64,000 bases of DNA from Lactiplantibacillus dongliensis (GCF_005405105.1 NZ_BJDK01000007.1:1-64000); one strand, 5' to 3'; positions 15,416 to 24,498 are shown, counted from the first letter of the stretch. Numbers and translations: made by a program. The notes: generated by a model from the letters alone, not told the origin.

Positions 15416-16918
15416 TAACCATTGTAGCCGTTGCAATGCAGCTTGATGGTCACCACTACTGTGTTGGGCCACGTAATAATAGCCTAAAGTTTCGTGATAT
15501 AGGGCTTGGCGAGCGGGTGCTAATTGATAGTAACGGTCAAAGGTCTGCTTAAATACCGTTGAACTGTCACTCGCAGCTAATTCACGCTGACAAAATTCCC
15601 GCAGTTCGGCTTTACTAAGCCGAGTTCGTGGAATCGGCGTTAACTGCGGCTGTTCAGCTAATCGTTTAGTTAAAGCGGTTTTCAATGGTGTGGCAGCATC
15701 GCCCAAAGCAGCCTTAATCGTTATAGCCGAAGTCAATCTAGCCAACTGTTCAAACCAGGCTAAGCTTAATTTAGCACCCCAACGCGTGGCTAAAAGTCGT
15801 TGCCAATCAGCTAATTGGGCCGTCGCTTGATGATACGTCCAGCCCCAGCAACTATTGAAGACATCATCATAGAAACGCGTTGTTTGTTGCTGATCTAATG
15901 TGCGCGTTACTTGGTCTAAATCGGCCACAAAGTCACGATTCAGCATTGCTAATCGTCGGACTTGAATCCGGCCAGTTTGGGCATATTCCGTCACCATTAA
16001 CCCGAATTGATAACTATTCAACAGCGTCTTTAAGGGTGGTGTCATGTTCAGTTTACTGAACTGACCTTTAGCCGTGTTTCGGGCCGGGCGTTCAACAATA
16101 ATTGCTGCTAATCGTTTCAAATAATGTTGATAGGGTTGGCTCTGCCGTAAATCGGTTTCGGCTTTTACAGCGGCTTGTTGCGCAGATTGTTGGGCTTGCT
16201 GTTGGGCTAATTGATGCTGCTTTTTAGTCGCTGCGACCCGATCAGCAATGGCTTGCTTTTCTTGGACAACCAATTGGTCATAGGTCCGCAACGTTGGTTT
16301 TAATGCTAATAAAGGTAATTCAGCTGTTTTTCGCCGTAAATAAGTTGTCACTGTGGTACTCGTATCGGTTCGCACTTGATGCACTTGCGGTCGAATGTCG
16401 CTTGGCAATTGCGGTAACAGTGGCTGCTTAAACATAATCGTTGGCACAACGGGTACTTGGGCCGTCAATGTCTGATATTGGGCCGCCGCATAAAAGTTAT
16501 CTTCGGTCGTAATCACCATTAAATAACGGGTTTCCGCATTCATAAATTTCTTGACACATTCGGAACCCACGATTAATTCTTGATGATTGCGTTTATTTTG
16601 AACATGATATTCATACCGCACCGGTTTATGGCACAATTCGCAATGATGCCATGCTTTGCGATCATCGCTCGCCGTTACCACATATGGCAAACTGGCTAAC
16701 AGCTGCCATTCTTGACTACAAGCCGTCAACCAATCGGCATGGTCATGCATAATTAAATTGCGTACCGTGATGGGTAAGAAGTCACTATCGGCTTTAACCG
16801 TCACATGGTCGCGCAATAACCCACTAATTTGTTGTAAAGTCGTGTGCCGGCGCGCTTGTTCACTTAATAGAAAGAAACGGTTTTCGGCCGGCGTAATTAA
16901 AGTTGTCATGGCTGGCAT
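15404..16918 (-). CDS. Uncharacterised protein with a Cys cluster (504 aa)
   Basis: No named family recognised. Residues 91-121 contain HHCELCHKPV and, about 25 residues later, IVGSECVKKF. Cys93, Cys96, His105 and Cys121 could bind one zinc ion, and the sequence resembles small treble-clef modules that end in GSxC. A Gln/Ala-rich helical stretch (about residues 225-258) could form a coiled coil. The remainder is mostly helical and rich in Leu, Ala, Gln and Arg. There is no signal peptide or membrane segment. The start at 16918 lies 11 bases behind GAGAGG. It appears to be a single-gene unit whose 3' end overlaps the LysR gene by 12 bases. Confidence 0.75.
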   Translation of the reverse strand: MPAMTTLITPAENRFFLLSEQARRHTTLQQISGLLRDHVTVKADSDFLPITVRNLIMHDHADWLTACSQEWQLLASLPYVVTASDDRKAWHHCELCHKPVRYEYHVQNKRNHQELIVGSECVKKFMNAETRYLMVITTEDNFYAAAQYQTLTAQVPVVPTIMFKQPLLPQLPSDIRPQVHQVRTDTSTTVTTYLRRKTAELPLLALKPTLRTYDQLVVQEKQAIADRVAATKKQHQLAQQQAQQSAQQAAVKAETDLRQSQPYQHYLKRLAAIIVERPARNTAKGQFSKLNMTPPLKTLLNSYQFGLMVTEYAQTGRIQVRRLAMLNRDFVADLDQVTRTLDQQQTTRFYDDVFNSCWGWTYHQATAQLADWQRLLATRWGAKLSLAWFEQLARLTSAITIKAALGDAATPLKTALTKRLAEQPQLTPIPRTRLSKAELREFCQRELAASDSSTVFKQTFDRYYQLAPARQALYHETLGYYYVAQHSSGDHQAALQRLQWLLKH

Positions 16919-16995
16919 GCGCTTTCAGTCCTCTCATTTGAAACTAACTTAAATAGCATAGCACAAGTTACGGTCAGCTAGGTCGGATGAGCTTT

Positions 16996-17343
16996 CCGCT
17001 TCGTGTTAGATAGATATAACTTGCACTCTAGTTGGTCCAGAATCGGCTGGAACGTGGTGGCCGCGTTTTATCTAAGTCGGCAACCCACCGACTAAGATAA
17101 ACGACACCACTGAGCCAATTCTGGACCGCCCGGCGTTAATTACCGGGCATCTGCAAATGAAAGTTTTCTTCTACCAGTTGTTTTAGTTTCTAAAATATTC
17201 AGCCGTGTTGTTGGGCATCAATATGAGCGATCTTCTCAGACTTAGACTAAGAACAACTTTGAAGACCAAGCTTGCGGCGTTGGCACACAATCTTAGGCAT
17301 TTGGATAATGGATAACGTGAGCGTAAATACCCAGCATCAAGCA
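16996..17343 (+). repeat. Degraded composite repeat with a module A lacking one hairpin
   Basis: The left end is recognisable (GCTTCGTGTTAGATAG). Module A (17021-17139) keeps the closing helix (GTCCAGAATCGGCT/AGCCAATTCTGGAC) and one hairpin (TTATCTAAGTCGG/CCGACTAAGATAA) but has lost the other hairpin cleanly. Module B (about 17190-17300) is much mutated, and the right end may be CAGCATCAAGC. It occupies most of an 890-bp stretch without genes between 16919 and 17807. Confidence 0.7.
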
Positions 17344-17381
17344 TAATTATTTAATTAGCTATCCCCATTGAACAAGCAGTC

Positions 17382-17558
17382 TTAGTCGTAGTGACCAGCA
17401 AGTTCGCTGTGTCGAGCCACTTAGCCGGGTACTTTTGCCCAGATTAGTGGCTGGGCCAGCTTTTAAGACGTGATTTTCGGCTTAAAGGTGCCCTGCAAAC
17501 CACCCTTTGGCTGCAGGGCTGCCCCACCGCGAATCTGCTGGTCAACGGAGACGACTAA
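17382..17558 (+). repeat. Structured element, D variant (long-stem, three-hairpin)
   Basis: The outer arms pair TTAGTCGT with ACGACTAA and TGACCAGCA with TGCTGGTCA. Then TTCGC pairs with GCGAA. Inside are three hairpins: AGCCACTTA/TTAGTGGCT, a CTTTTAAG/CTTAAAGG stem and CCCTGCA/CTGCAGGG. The junction retains GTGTCG and CCCCACC in positions matching the A-module core. It shares little primary sequence with A, B or C, so membership of the same family is inferred from architecture and from its place next to a composite copy. Confidence 0.55.
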
Positions 17559-17715
17559 TCTCAACCATACTAGATTTTATGACAATCTCGTTACAGTATA
17601 AATATGGTAATGATGAGATACCAACAATTCAACTACTAACCTTTTTGTCAACCTTATCAGCACGCAAACTAGCGTTAATTAAGCGAACATCCCTAACCAT
17701 AAAAATAATGATTTT

Positions 17716-17744
17716 TTGTGTGATAAAGATTGCTCTTATAAAAT
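17716..17744 (+). promoter_or_regulatory. Probable promoter of the secreted protein gene
   Basis: TTGTGT at 17716-17721, 17-bp spacer, TAAAAT at 17739-17744, with the start codon 64 bases downstream. Confidence 0.55.
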
Positions 17745-17807
17745 CAAGGTGCTAAACTATCGGTGTTCCATCGAAAAAGGTTAAGTTATTTAAGGGGGAT
17801 TTTCAAT

Positions 17808-18515
17808 ATGAAAAAGATTAATGCCTTAATTGCAACTGCTGCTTTAGCTTTACCATTAGCTGCCGCACCATTGGCACCCGCAACTACGTTAATCGCCAAC
17901 GCCGCGACGGTCAAGAAAGCGACGCCCGCTACGACCACCACTTATACGTTAAAGAAAGCCACCAGCATCAAGAAGACGGCTTACCACGCTAAGAAGGCGG
18001 GCGATAAGTATAAGATCGAATTTGCCGCTGACCGTGCCACTGCCAAGGTCTCCAAGTCTAAGACGAAGTTGTCGACGAAGAAGACTTACACCACCAGCAA
18101 GACCATCGAATTATTGTCCAACAAGAAAGGTGCTAAGGAAGTTAAATACCTACACCTCAAGAACGATAAAGGTGAATTTGCCGGCTGGGTCAAGGCTTCT
18201 GAAATGACTAAAGGTGCACTTGGTTCTAAAACACCCGCTAAGGCTAAAGCCACTAAGTTGACCTTAACCAAAAAGGCTAAGACCATCAAGAAGGCTTACA
18301 CCGCGACCAAAAAAGGTGAATTTGCCAAAGCAGTCTTCGCTAAAGACGGCAAGACCGCGACTTTAACGAAGGCCGGCACGTTAACCAGCGGTAAGAAATA
18401 TGACGCAACTAAGTCAATCTATGCTAAGACTTCCACTAAAGCCACTGCCCATGAATATGTTTTATTAAAGGACGCTGGCTGGACCTTAGCTACCAACTTA
18501 AAAGCGGCTAAATAA
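17808..18515 (+). CDS. Secreted Lys/Thr-rich protein with two tandem repeat domains
   Basis: 235 residues from the ATG at 17808 (AAGGGGG upstream). A classic signal peptide (MKKINALIATAALALPLAAA) probably ends near ANAA at residues 29-33. The mature part is very basic and contains two copies of a domain of about 80-90 residues. The first begins at LKKATSIKKTAYHAKKAGDK and the second at LTKKAKTIKKAYTATKKGEF. Each includes a shared K-T-L-S/T...K-K-Y/T-T-S/A-T-K pattern and ends near a GW motif. This resembles SLAP/SH3-like surface repeats, and wall binding by charge is plausible. Substrate and role are unknown. The codons are strongly biased, as in highly expressed genes. Confidence 0.75.
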   Translation: MKKINALIATAALALPLAAAPLAPATTLIANAATVKKATPATTTTYTLKKATSIKKTAYHAKKAGDKYKIEFAADRATAKVSKSKTKLSTKKTYTTSKTIELLSNKKGAKEVKYLHLKNDKGEFAGWVKASEMTKGALGSKTPAKAKATKLTLTKKAKTIKKAYTATKKGEFAKAVFAKDGKTATLTKAGTLTSGKKYDATKSIYAKTSTKATAHEYVLLKDAGWTLATNLKAAK

Positions 18516-18537
18516 GCTAGCCAATAACTTAACTTAG

Positions 18538-18592
18538 GCACGACAAGAACAGCGGCTCCGTTTAAACGGAGTCGCTGTTCTTGTCGTGCTTA
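18538..18592. terminator. Bidirectional terminator between convergent genes
   Basis: Very long stem: GCACGACAAGAACAGCG and CTCCG pair with CGGAG and CGCTGTTCTTGTCGTGC around TTTAAA. It separates the secreted-protein gene and the oleate hydratase gene. Confidence 0.85.
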
Positions 18593-18596
18593 TTGC

Positions 18597-20288
18597 TTAA
18601 TCAAACATTTTCTTAGTAGCTTTGAGCAAGGTCTTTGGATCTTTGTCATAACGTGGTGTCTTGACTAAGTTATCCATCGGAACCCCGGCAAAGTGATATG
18701 CGGCAATCTCACCAGAACGAACCGCACTTTGTTCCGTGAAGATCATCTGATAAGGTTGTTCCGCAAATTCACCAGTGAAGGCCAAGTTGGTCGAGTGCTT
18801 TGGTAAGACTTCTGGCCGATCAGTCTTGGCCCGGTTATTGAAGAGGGCTGAGGCATATGGCATGTAAACTGGGATATTATTGATGATACTATCCATGATT
18901 TCTTTTTCCTTATCCTTAATGTTACCAGGACCAGGATCAACCTTGGATAATTGCCCGATCAATTCTTGGGCCATTTCTTTACCCGTCATCTCAATGTAAG
19001 GCTTGTGAACGAACTCGCCTTTGCGCCGTGGATAGAGGAAGTAGCCCCAAAGGACGGTTTCATTCGGATTTTGAGTGGTAAAGTGTGGTTGATGATGAAC
19101 CACGATCGACATGTTGATATCCTTTTGATTCAACGGCGTGATTGGCGTGGTTGATAAGAAGGAGTTCAACGCATTCCCAGGTTCTTGAGTCGTAATCCGC
19201 ACGATTTCGTTTAAGAACAAATGATCCTTAGTCGTCAACGTGAAGCTGACCCATTCACTGGCATTCCGGTCGTTGAAGAATTTGTCCGGCGTCCCTAAAT
19301 TATAGAACCGTTCCGTGGCTTTCTTCCAAAGGGCGGCACTAATCCCGTATTCCATGCTTTCTGGTGCGGGCGTGTTGTAATCACCCATCGTGGCCGAATC
19401 AGTAATCGAGCCGTTGGTAAAGATAACGGCGGTATCATCGTCAACGGGTACCGTTTCAACATCGCCCGAAGCGACATCTTTAACTTTCAAACCTGTCACC
19501 GTAATCTCATCTTGCATCGCGGTGTCTTTGAATTCCCAATCTTCGACAATCTTGTTATCGATGAAGGTGACATTTTGACCTTGCAAGTACTTGATCAATG
19601 GTTCAATCATACTTTCAAATTGGTTGTAACGGGTCCGGTTGACCCCAACCAAATGTTCAATTTGGGTAAATTCATAAATCATTTGATGCATGTAACGCCG
19701 TAATTCTTGCGCCGAACTTTGGGTCCGGAAAGCGAAGGTCGTTTCCCACATGTACCAGAAGTTGGTCTGGAACATATGCGGATCATCGGCAAAGTATTCG
19801 GCAATTGTTACGTTGTCGAGCTTTTCTTCGTCTTTATCTGGCATCATAATGAGTTTGGTTAACAACGCTCGGTCTTTGTTATTGAAGCCTAGTTTACCAG
19901 CATTGATAATCCCTTTGCCACCTTGTAACAAACGAGCTTTATCAAAGGTCCGATGCTTGGCGTCAAAGTCACGCGTATCTTCTGCGGCGGTCATCCCAGG
20001 TTCGGTGATCGATGGAATCCGGTCGAGCAATTCCATTAAGTCCACATAGGTCCGATAGTTAAGCATCCGGCCACCCCGTGCGACGTAACCGGTCGTGTTT
20101 TCCATGGGATGATTCTTGTTCCAATATTCATTAGTGAAATCAGTTGTGACCCCACCATCATTGGCACCATGCATATCAACCCCATAGAAGGTAATATCCT
20201 TACCATCCCAATGGCCATCTTGAATTAAATAAACTGCTGAGGCCATGTTCGAGAGCCCCGCACCAATCATAATTGCTTTACTTTTAAC
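18597..20288 (-). CDS. Oleate hydratase (myosin-cross-reactive antigen family)
   Basis: 563 residues from the ATG at 20288 (GGAGGCG upstream; an in-frame earlier start lacks a site). The FAD-binding motif GAGLSNMASAVYLIQDG is at the N-terminus, and the sequence is recognisable throughout as the MCRA family (RGGRMLNYRTYVDLMELLD). The enzyme adds water to the cis-9 double bond of oleic or linoleic acid to give 10-hydroxy fatty acids. In lactobacilli this detoxifies free fatty acids at the membrane surface. It is a single-gene unit. No regulator is adjacent. Confidence 0.93.
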   Translation of the reverse strand, partial: VKSKAIMIGAGLSNMASAVYLIQDGHWDGKDITFYGVDMHGANDGGVTTDFTNEYWNKNHPMENTTGYVARGGRMLNYRTYVDLMELLDRIPSITEPGMTAAEDTRDFDAKHRTFDKARLLQGGKGIINAGKLGFNNKDRALLTKLIMMPDKDEEKLDNVTIAEYFADDPHMFQTNFWYMWETTFAFRTQSSAQELRRYMHQMIYEFTQIEHLVGVNRTRYNQFESMIEPLIKYLQGQNVTFIDNKIVEDWEFKDTAMQDEITVTGLKVKDVASGDVETVPVDDDTAVIFTNGSITDSATMGDYNTPAPESMEYGISAALWKKATERFYNLGTPDKFFNDRNASEWVSFTLTTKDHLFLNEIVRITTQEPGNALNSFLSTTPITPLNQKDINMSIVVHHQPHFTTQNPNETVLWGYFLYPRRKGEFVHKPYIEMTGKEMAQELIGQLSKVDPGPGNIKDKEKEIMDSIINNIPVYMPYASALFNNRAKTDRPEVLPKHSTNLAFTGEFAEQPYQMIFTEQSAVRSGEIAAYHFAGVPMDNLVKTPRYDKDPKTLLKATKKMFD

Positions 20289-20513
20289 CATAAATAACGC
20301 CTCCAAAATCATTTGTTAACGCTTACAGGTACATTATACAACTTGGATACCACTTGTCTAGTTTGAAGTGAAACCTTTTCGTTATTTTCATAGAAACTTT
20401 AGAATTGAGTCAGTCGGACCGTCGATTAGTCACTAAACTGCAACTTATGCCGGTAAAGTTCACCGAAAGTGACGTAAAGACGCGTATAATATGAAGTACT
20501 TAGGAGTGATTGG

Positions 20514-21335
20514 ATGACCCCATATTTAATCTGTTCAGATATCGATGGCACCTTGATGATCGATCATAAAGTAATGACGGCCAAGACCCGTCAAGTGCTA
20601 CACCAAGTCATGGCACAAGGCCATCAATTTTATTTAACCACGGGACGAATGCTGCCCTTGGCCCATCAAGTTGTCACCGAAATCGGCGGTCCCGTGAAAG
20701 TCATCGCTGCTAATGGCGCAACGTTTGAGCAAGGCGATCAACTAAAGAATAGTTTTCTATCCGGTGAACATTTAACGAAAATCTATCAGACCGTCCTCAG
20801 TAACAACTGTCGCGTCTACTTTTTCGAAAATAATCGGCTCTACTACACGGGCAAAACGGTTCCTTATCAAGACGAGATCGAAACGAGCGGGACACATGCG
20901 ACACCAGTTCTGAACGCGATGCCGCTCATCGGACCGGAATTCTTACCGAATCTGACCGGCTACATTACCAACGCCATTGTTTACGGCCAACCGAGTGAAC
21001 TCGCTCTCGTTCGCCAAGTTCTGGTCCAAACGACTGATTTGAACTTATCCAGTTCGAATCCGCATAACTTGGAAATTATTCCGCACAGTGTCAATAAAGC
21101 CCTAGCCGTCACGGCAATTCAGAAGTATACCGGCATCGGCCGTGACCACACGATTGTCTTCGGTAATGAGCTTAACGATCTGGGCATGTTCCGTGTGGCC
21201 GGTCACAGTGTCGCGATGGGCAACGCCAGTAATGTTGTCCGCCAAGCCGCGACCGATGTTGCCTTGCCGAATACCGAAGATGGCGTGGCAGTCTTCTTAC
21301 AAGACTTCTTTAAGTTAAACGAAAATCTAGCTTAG
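20514..21335 (+). CDS. HAD-family (Cof-type) phosphatase
   Basis: 273 residues. Motif I is SDIDGTLM (nucleophile Asp and acid Asp), motif II lies at YLTTGRM, Lys at VNKALAV, and motif IV is GNELNDLGMF. The cap between residues about 80 and 190 fits the Cof/YidA-type C2 cap. Such enzymes dephosphorylate sugar phosphates or flavin/pyridoxal phosphates, so the substrate cannot be read from sequence. ATG at 20514 with TTAGGAG upstream. About 100 bp without features separate it from the next gene. Confidence 0.88.
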   Translation: MTPYLICSDIDGTLMIDHKVMTAKTRQVLHQVMAQGHQFYLTTGRMLPLAHQVVTEIGGPVKVIAANGATFEQGDQLKNSFLSGEHLTKIYQTVLSNNCRVYFFENNRLYYTGKTVPYQDEIETSGTHATPVLNAMPLIGPEFLPNLTGYITNAIVYGQPSELALVRQVLVQTTDLNLSSSNPHNLEIIPHSVNKALAVTAIQKYTGIGRDHTIVFGNELNDLGMFRVAGHSVAMGNASNVVRQAATDVALPNTEDGVAVFLQDFFKLNENLA

Positions 21336-21481
21336 TCCTACGAAAAGGTCCTTTAAAGGTTAGCTTTTAACCAGCCCTTAAACATCTTAGTGAATCATTT
21401 AAAAATTCAATCTATATCGTGACTTTTTTAAGCCACTAAAAATTGTGTTACCCCTGCCAAGCGCGGTATGATAGTTCTCGA

Positions 21482-22183
21482 ATGTTTTTAAGAGAGGACT
21501 ATTTTATTTTGCAATCAAAACCAACGACTGCTAATTCACTTTCCGCGCGCATTGCGGCCTTAATCTTCAGTCTCGTCCTAAATGCTTGCGGGAATGCCCT
21601 ATGTATTACCTCCAATGTCGGTAGCGGTATCTGGACAGCTTCAGCGGTTAATATGCATGAAGCCTTGGGGTTAGATGTCGGCCTGTTGTTATTTTTAATT
21701 GGCCTGGCCAATGCCATTACTAATCAACTTCTGATTCGCCGGCTGGATGTTCCCCGCTTTGTTGGCGAAATCATTTTCGTACTGTGTTTCAGTTACTTCG
21801 TTGATCTCTTCACCATGACGTTTACGACCCTTGGAATTCCCCACCTGCCTTGGCTCGTTCGAATGTTCATTTCGATCTTAGGTGTGTCAACATTTTGTGT
21901 CGCCATTTCCATTTATCAACGGGCCAATATCTTCATGCATCCTAACGATGATACGACGAATATCTTGCGGTTCATGTATCTAAAAGGTAATGCCACCGCC
22001 TCACAATTGATTGACTTCGTCCCACCAATTATCATCATGGCGCTAACCTTTACCATCACGCACCGGGTGGACGCGGTTAATATTGGGACGTTTTACTCCT
22101 TTTTGATGAACGGGGTCTTAATTGCGACCGCTGATCGATTGGTCTTTCCCAAGTTAGTGCATAACTTTAAAGTAAAAAAATAA
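21482..22183 (+). CDS. YczE/YitT-like membrane protein
   Basis: About 233 residues from the ATG at 21482. A TTG at 21509 placed after AGAGGA is a possible alternative start. Five or six membrane segments are visible, with the conserved GNALCITSNVGSGIWTASAV segment near the start, typical of the YczE/YyaS group. The function of this group is not established. The terminator at its 3' end is shared with the convergent deoxyribosyltransferase gene. Confidence 0.75.
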   Translation: MFLREDYFILQSKPTTANSLSARIAALIFSLVLNACGNALCITSNVGSGIWTASAVNMHEALGLDVGLLLFLIGLANAITNQLLIRRLDVPRFVGEIIFVLCFSYFVDLFTMTFTTLGIPHLPWLVRMFISILGVSTFCVAISIYQRANIFMHPNDDTTNILRFMYLKGNATASQLIDFVPPIIIMALTFTITHRVDAVNIGTFYSFLMNGVLIATADRLVFPKLVHNFKVKK

Positions 22184-22218
22184 AGCTGCTCGGCGATTTT
22201 TCGTCGAACAGCTTTTTA
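22183..22218. terminator. Bidirectional terminator
   Basis: AAAGCTGCTCGGCGA/TCGTCGAACAGCTTT with T tracts on both sides, between convergent genes. Confidence 0.8.
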
Positions 22219-22219
22219 G

Positions 22220-22675
22220 CTAGCGAATCGCCCCGGTATATTGGAACGCCTCACTGGTTGGATCTTGTAAAAAGGCTTTTAAATCGGACATGTTTTGAAC
22301 GGTTGCTTGACCCGACTTGGCTAGCATGACATTGAAGGTCCCATCGCCCAAAGTTTCTGCATAATAGGCGACTGGAATGCCTAAGCCGTATGCCGTCCCA
22401 GTCTCCCAGATGGTCCCGGTATCAACCCCATCCACCACGGCAACCACTAATTTGGCTTGCTTTAAATGCGCCACATTATCAGCAAATACCGCGTTACGAT
22501 CCGCATCGGTTGCATCCGGGGTCAAATCAATCCCATCTAAACGGGGACTGTAGTAGGTTATGCCTAGCTCATTCATCAACTGTTCAATCTTCGCTAACCG
22601 TTCTGGCTGACCAGCCGTAAACCATGGTCCAGCTAAGTAGACGGTCGGTGTTTCACTTTTAATTCGGGGGTTCAT
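22220..22675 (-). CDS. Nucleoside 2-deoxyribosyltransferase
   Basis: 151 residues from the ATG at 22675 (GAGG upstream). TVYLAGPWFTAGQ at the N-terminus and TIWETGTAYGLGIPVAYY around residue 95 match the Lactobacillus NDT family. The glutamate in WETG is the nucleophile that forms the deoxyribosyl-enzyme intermediate. It exchanges bases between 2'-deoxynucleosides, a salvage activity characteristic of lactobacilli. The length (about 150) is normal. A single-gene unit, with the composite repeat 38 bp beyond its start codon. Confidence 0.9.
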   Translation of the reverse strand: MNPRIKSETPTVYLAGPWFTAGQPERLAKIEQLMNELGITYYSPRLDGIDLTPDATDADRNAVFADNVAHLKQAKLVVAVVDGVDTGTIWETGTAYGLGIPVAYYAETLGDGTFNVMLAKSGQATVQNMSDLKAFLQDPTSEAFQYTGAIR

Positions 22676-22712
22676 CAAGTATCAATCCTCTTTCAATAGT
22701 TAATCAATGTCT

Positions 22713-23118
22713 ACACTTAGTGCTAGTTTGTTTAAATTACCACTCTGGTTGGTCCAGAATCGGCTGGAACGTGGTGGCCACGTTTTTGAGCCAAAAAGCG
22801 GTCTCAAAAGCCGGGCTTTATCTAAGGCCGGAAAATCACCGACCAAGATAAACGACACCACTGAGCCAATTCTGGCCCGCCCGGCGTTAAATAACCGGAA
22901 TTGAAAAATTAATGATTGATTATTCTCAGTTCAGTTATTTAGCCGAGCCGTTGGTTCCTAAAATGCTCAGCTATGTCGTTGGCCTTAGTGTGAGTAGTCT
23001 GCTCGGACTTAGGCCAAGGTCAGTTTTGAAGACCTCAGCGTTGGCTTCAAAATGGCCCATGGCGTTCCAGCGTTTTAGGAGCCAACTGGCAGACGCAATC
23101 TTAACTAGCACCAAGCGT
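22713..23118 (+). mobile_element. Composite structured repeat (modules A and B) with inverted-repeat ends
   Basis: 406 bp, the same length and order as the copy at 5516. It begins ACACTTAGTGCTAGTTTG and ends AACTAGCACCAAGCGT. AATCAATGTCT directly precedes it (22702-22712) and AATCAGTGTCT directly follows (23119-23129): an 11-bp direct repeat with one mismatch, consistent with a target-site duplication. The module A hairpin TTTTGAG/CTCAAAA differs from other copies but pairs fully. Confidence 0.82.
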
Positions 23119-23167
23119 AATCAGTGTCTTTCATTTTACACGTGCCTCGTCTTAAATAACAAGTTCA

Positions 23168-23203
23168 AAAAACGAGCTTGGCAATTAAACCAAGCTCGCT
23201 ACA
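23168..23203 (-). terminator. Terminator of the aldo/keto reductase gene
   Basis: Minus-strand stem CGAGCTTGG/CCAAGCTCG with an AT-rich loop, then TTTTTT. Confidence 0.85.
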
Positions 23204-23207
23204 TCAT

Positions 23208-24080
23208 CTATTTCACACTTAATTGACTTAATTCATTGAAGTCCGCCGTGGATAGGTCCACGTTAGCCGCGGCCACGTTATCAGCCAGATGTTCAACTGA
23301 ACTAGTCCCAGGAATTGGCAAGACATTCTTAGAACGCTTCAACAACCAAGCTAATGCAATCTGGGCTGAACTAACGTGATACTTAGCCGCCATCGTGCTC
23401 AAGCTACTCCCAGGTTGCGCCAACTGACCCGTTGCTAGTGGGAACCATGGCAAGAAAGCCATACCTTGTGATTCTGCGTAGTCTAAAACATCGTCATCGC
23501 GATGGTCAGCGACGTTATATAAGTTCTCAACAGCATCGATAGTCGCCACTTTTTGGGCGGCTTTTAAGTCGTCAACCGTGACTTGACTCAGACCGATATG
23601 CTTGATCTTGCCTTCGTCCTGTAACTTCTTCAATTCACCGACTTGCTCTTCGATTGAGAAGTGCGTATCGATACGATGCAAGAAGACAAGATCTTCATGG
23701 TCGATCCCTAACGTCATCATCGAGACTTCCACTTGTTGCCGTAAGTAATTGGGTTCACCATGTGGCGTCCAAACATTCGGCCCTTGCCGCGTCTGACCGA
23801 CCTTATCTGAAATAAAGATCTGGTCGCGATTAGCGGCGTCCTTTAAGCCCGCTGCTAAATAACGATCCGCGAACCATGGCCCATAAGAATCCGCGGTATC
23901 AAAGAAGTTGACTCCATAAGCCAAGGCTTGCTTAATGACCTTGATCCCATTTTCAGGATCCGCGTATGGCCCCCAAGTCCCTGGTCCGGTCAACTGCATC
24001 GTCCCATAGCCTAATCGATTGACTTTAAATGCCTCGTCAAAAGCATAAGTTCCCGCATTAGCGGCATTAATTGTTGCCAT
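23208..24080 (-). CDS. Aldo/keto reductase
   Basis: 290 residues. AKR features are visible: LGYGTMQLTG, the catalytic Asp/Tyr in NFFDTADSYGPW, Lys in FISDKVG, and His in VFLHRIDTH. The C-terminal AWLLKRSKNVLPIPGTSSVEHL is the NADPH-phosphate-binding segment. It should reduce aldehydes or ketones with NADPH in the cytosol. The substrate is unknown. A single-gene unit with its own terminator. Confidence 0.9.
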   Translation of the reverse strand: MATINAANAGTYAFDEAFKVNRLGYGTMQLTGPGTWGPYADPENGIKVIKQALAYGVNFFDTADSYGPWFADRYLAAGLKDAANRDQIFISDKVGQTRQGPNVWTPHGEPNYLRQQVEVSMMTLGIDHEDLVFLHRIDTHFSIEEQVGELKKLQDEGKIKHIGLSQVTVDDLKAAQKVATIDAVENLYNVADHRDDDVLDYAESQGMAFLPWFPLATGQLAQPGSSLSTMAAKYHVSSAQIALAWLLKRSKNVLPIPGTSSVEHLADNVAAANVDLSTADFNELSQLSVK

Positions 24081-24170
24081 TCAAATCGCTCCCATCAATT
24101 ATTTCTCTTCAGTTACATGATCTAGTGTAGCGCTTGGATACGGGTCTAGGTCAACTATTTAGTTCGCGAC

Positions 24171-24278
24171 TTAACGCCGAACCCGGACTGGCCGCTTCCG
24201 TGGCTGGGTTGGGTCACCGATTAAGGTCAACAAGCCAACTGCCACTAACACCACTGCCATAACTTGTAATACTGCCAT
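24171..24278 (-). CDS. Small membrane peptide (35 aa), unannotated size
   Basis: ATG at 24278 with GGAGG seven bases upstream. The product is one hydrophobic span (MAVLQVMAVVLVAVGLLTLI) followed by GDPTQP and a very basic tail (RKRPVRVRR). The well-placed ribosome-binding site, positive-inside charge pattern and location in a 487-bp stretch with no other gene on this strand support it. It resembles the single-span small proteins that act as regulators or toxins, but I see no antitoxin RNA and do not assign a role. Confidence 0.6.
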   Translation of the reverse strand: MAVLQVMAVVLVAVGLLTLIGDPTQPRKRPVRVRR

Positions 24279-24498
24279 CAGAATGCCTCCGTTCAATTTA
24301 AATTCATGAGCGTATTCTACTGACTTCTAGTAACTCGAAGGCAAGCGTTTTGTGACTAAAAAAATAAATAAAATTTTTTTATGACCTTTTTTAATGATTC
24401 CTTCATAATTCGGTCTACGCCATTATTTGTTGGTACAAATACGATTGGCGGGTATTGGTTGCTTGTATTGATGTATAAGTATACTCATATGCACTATT

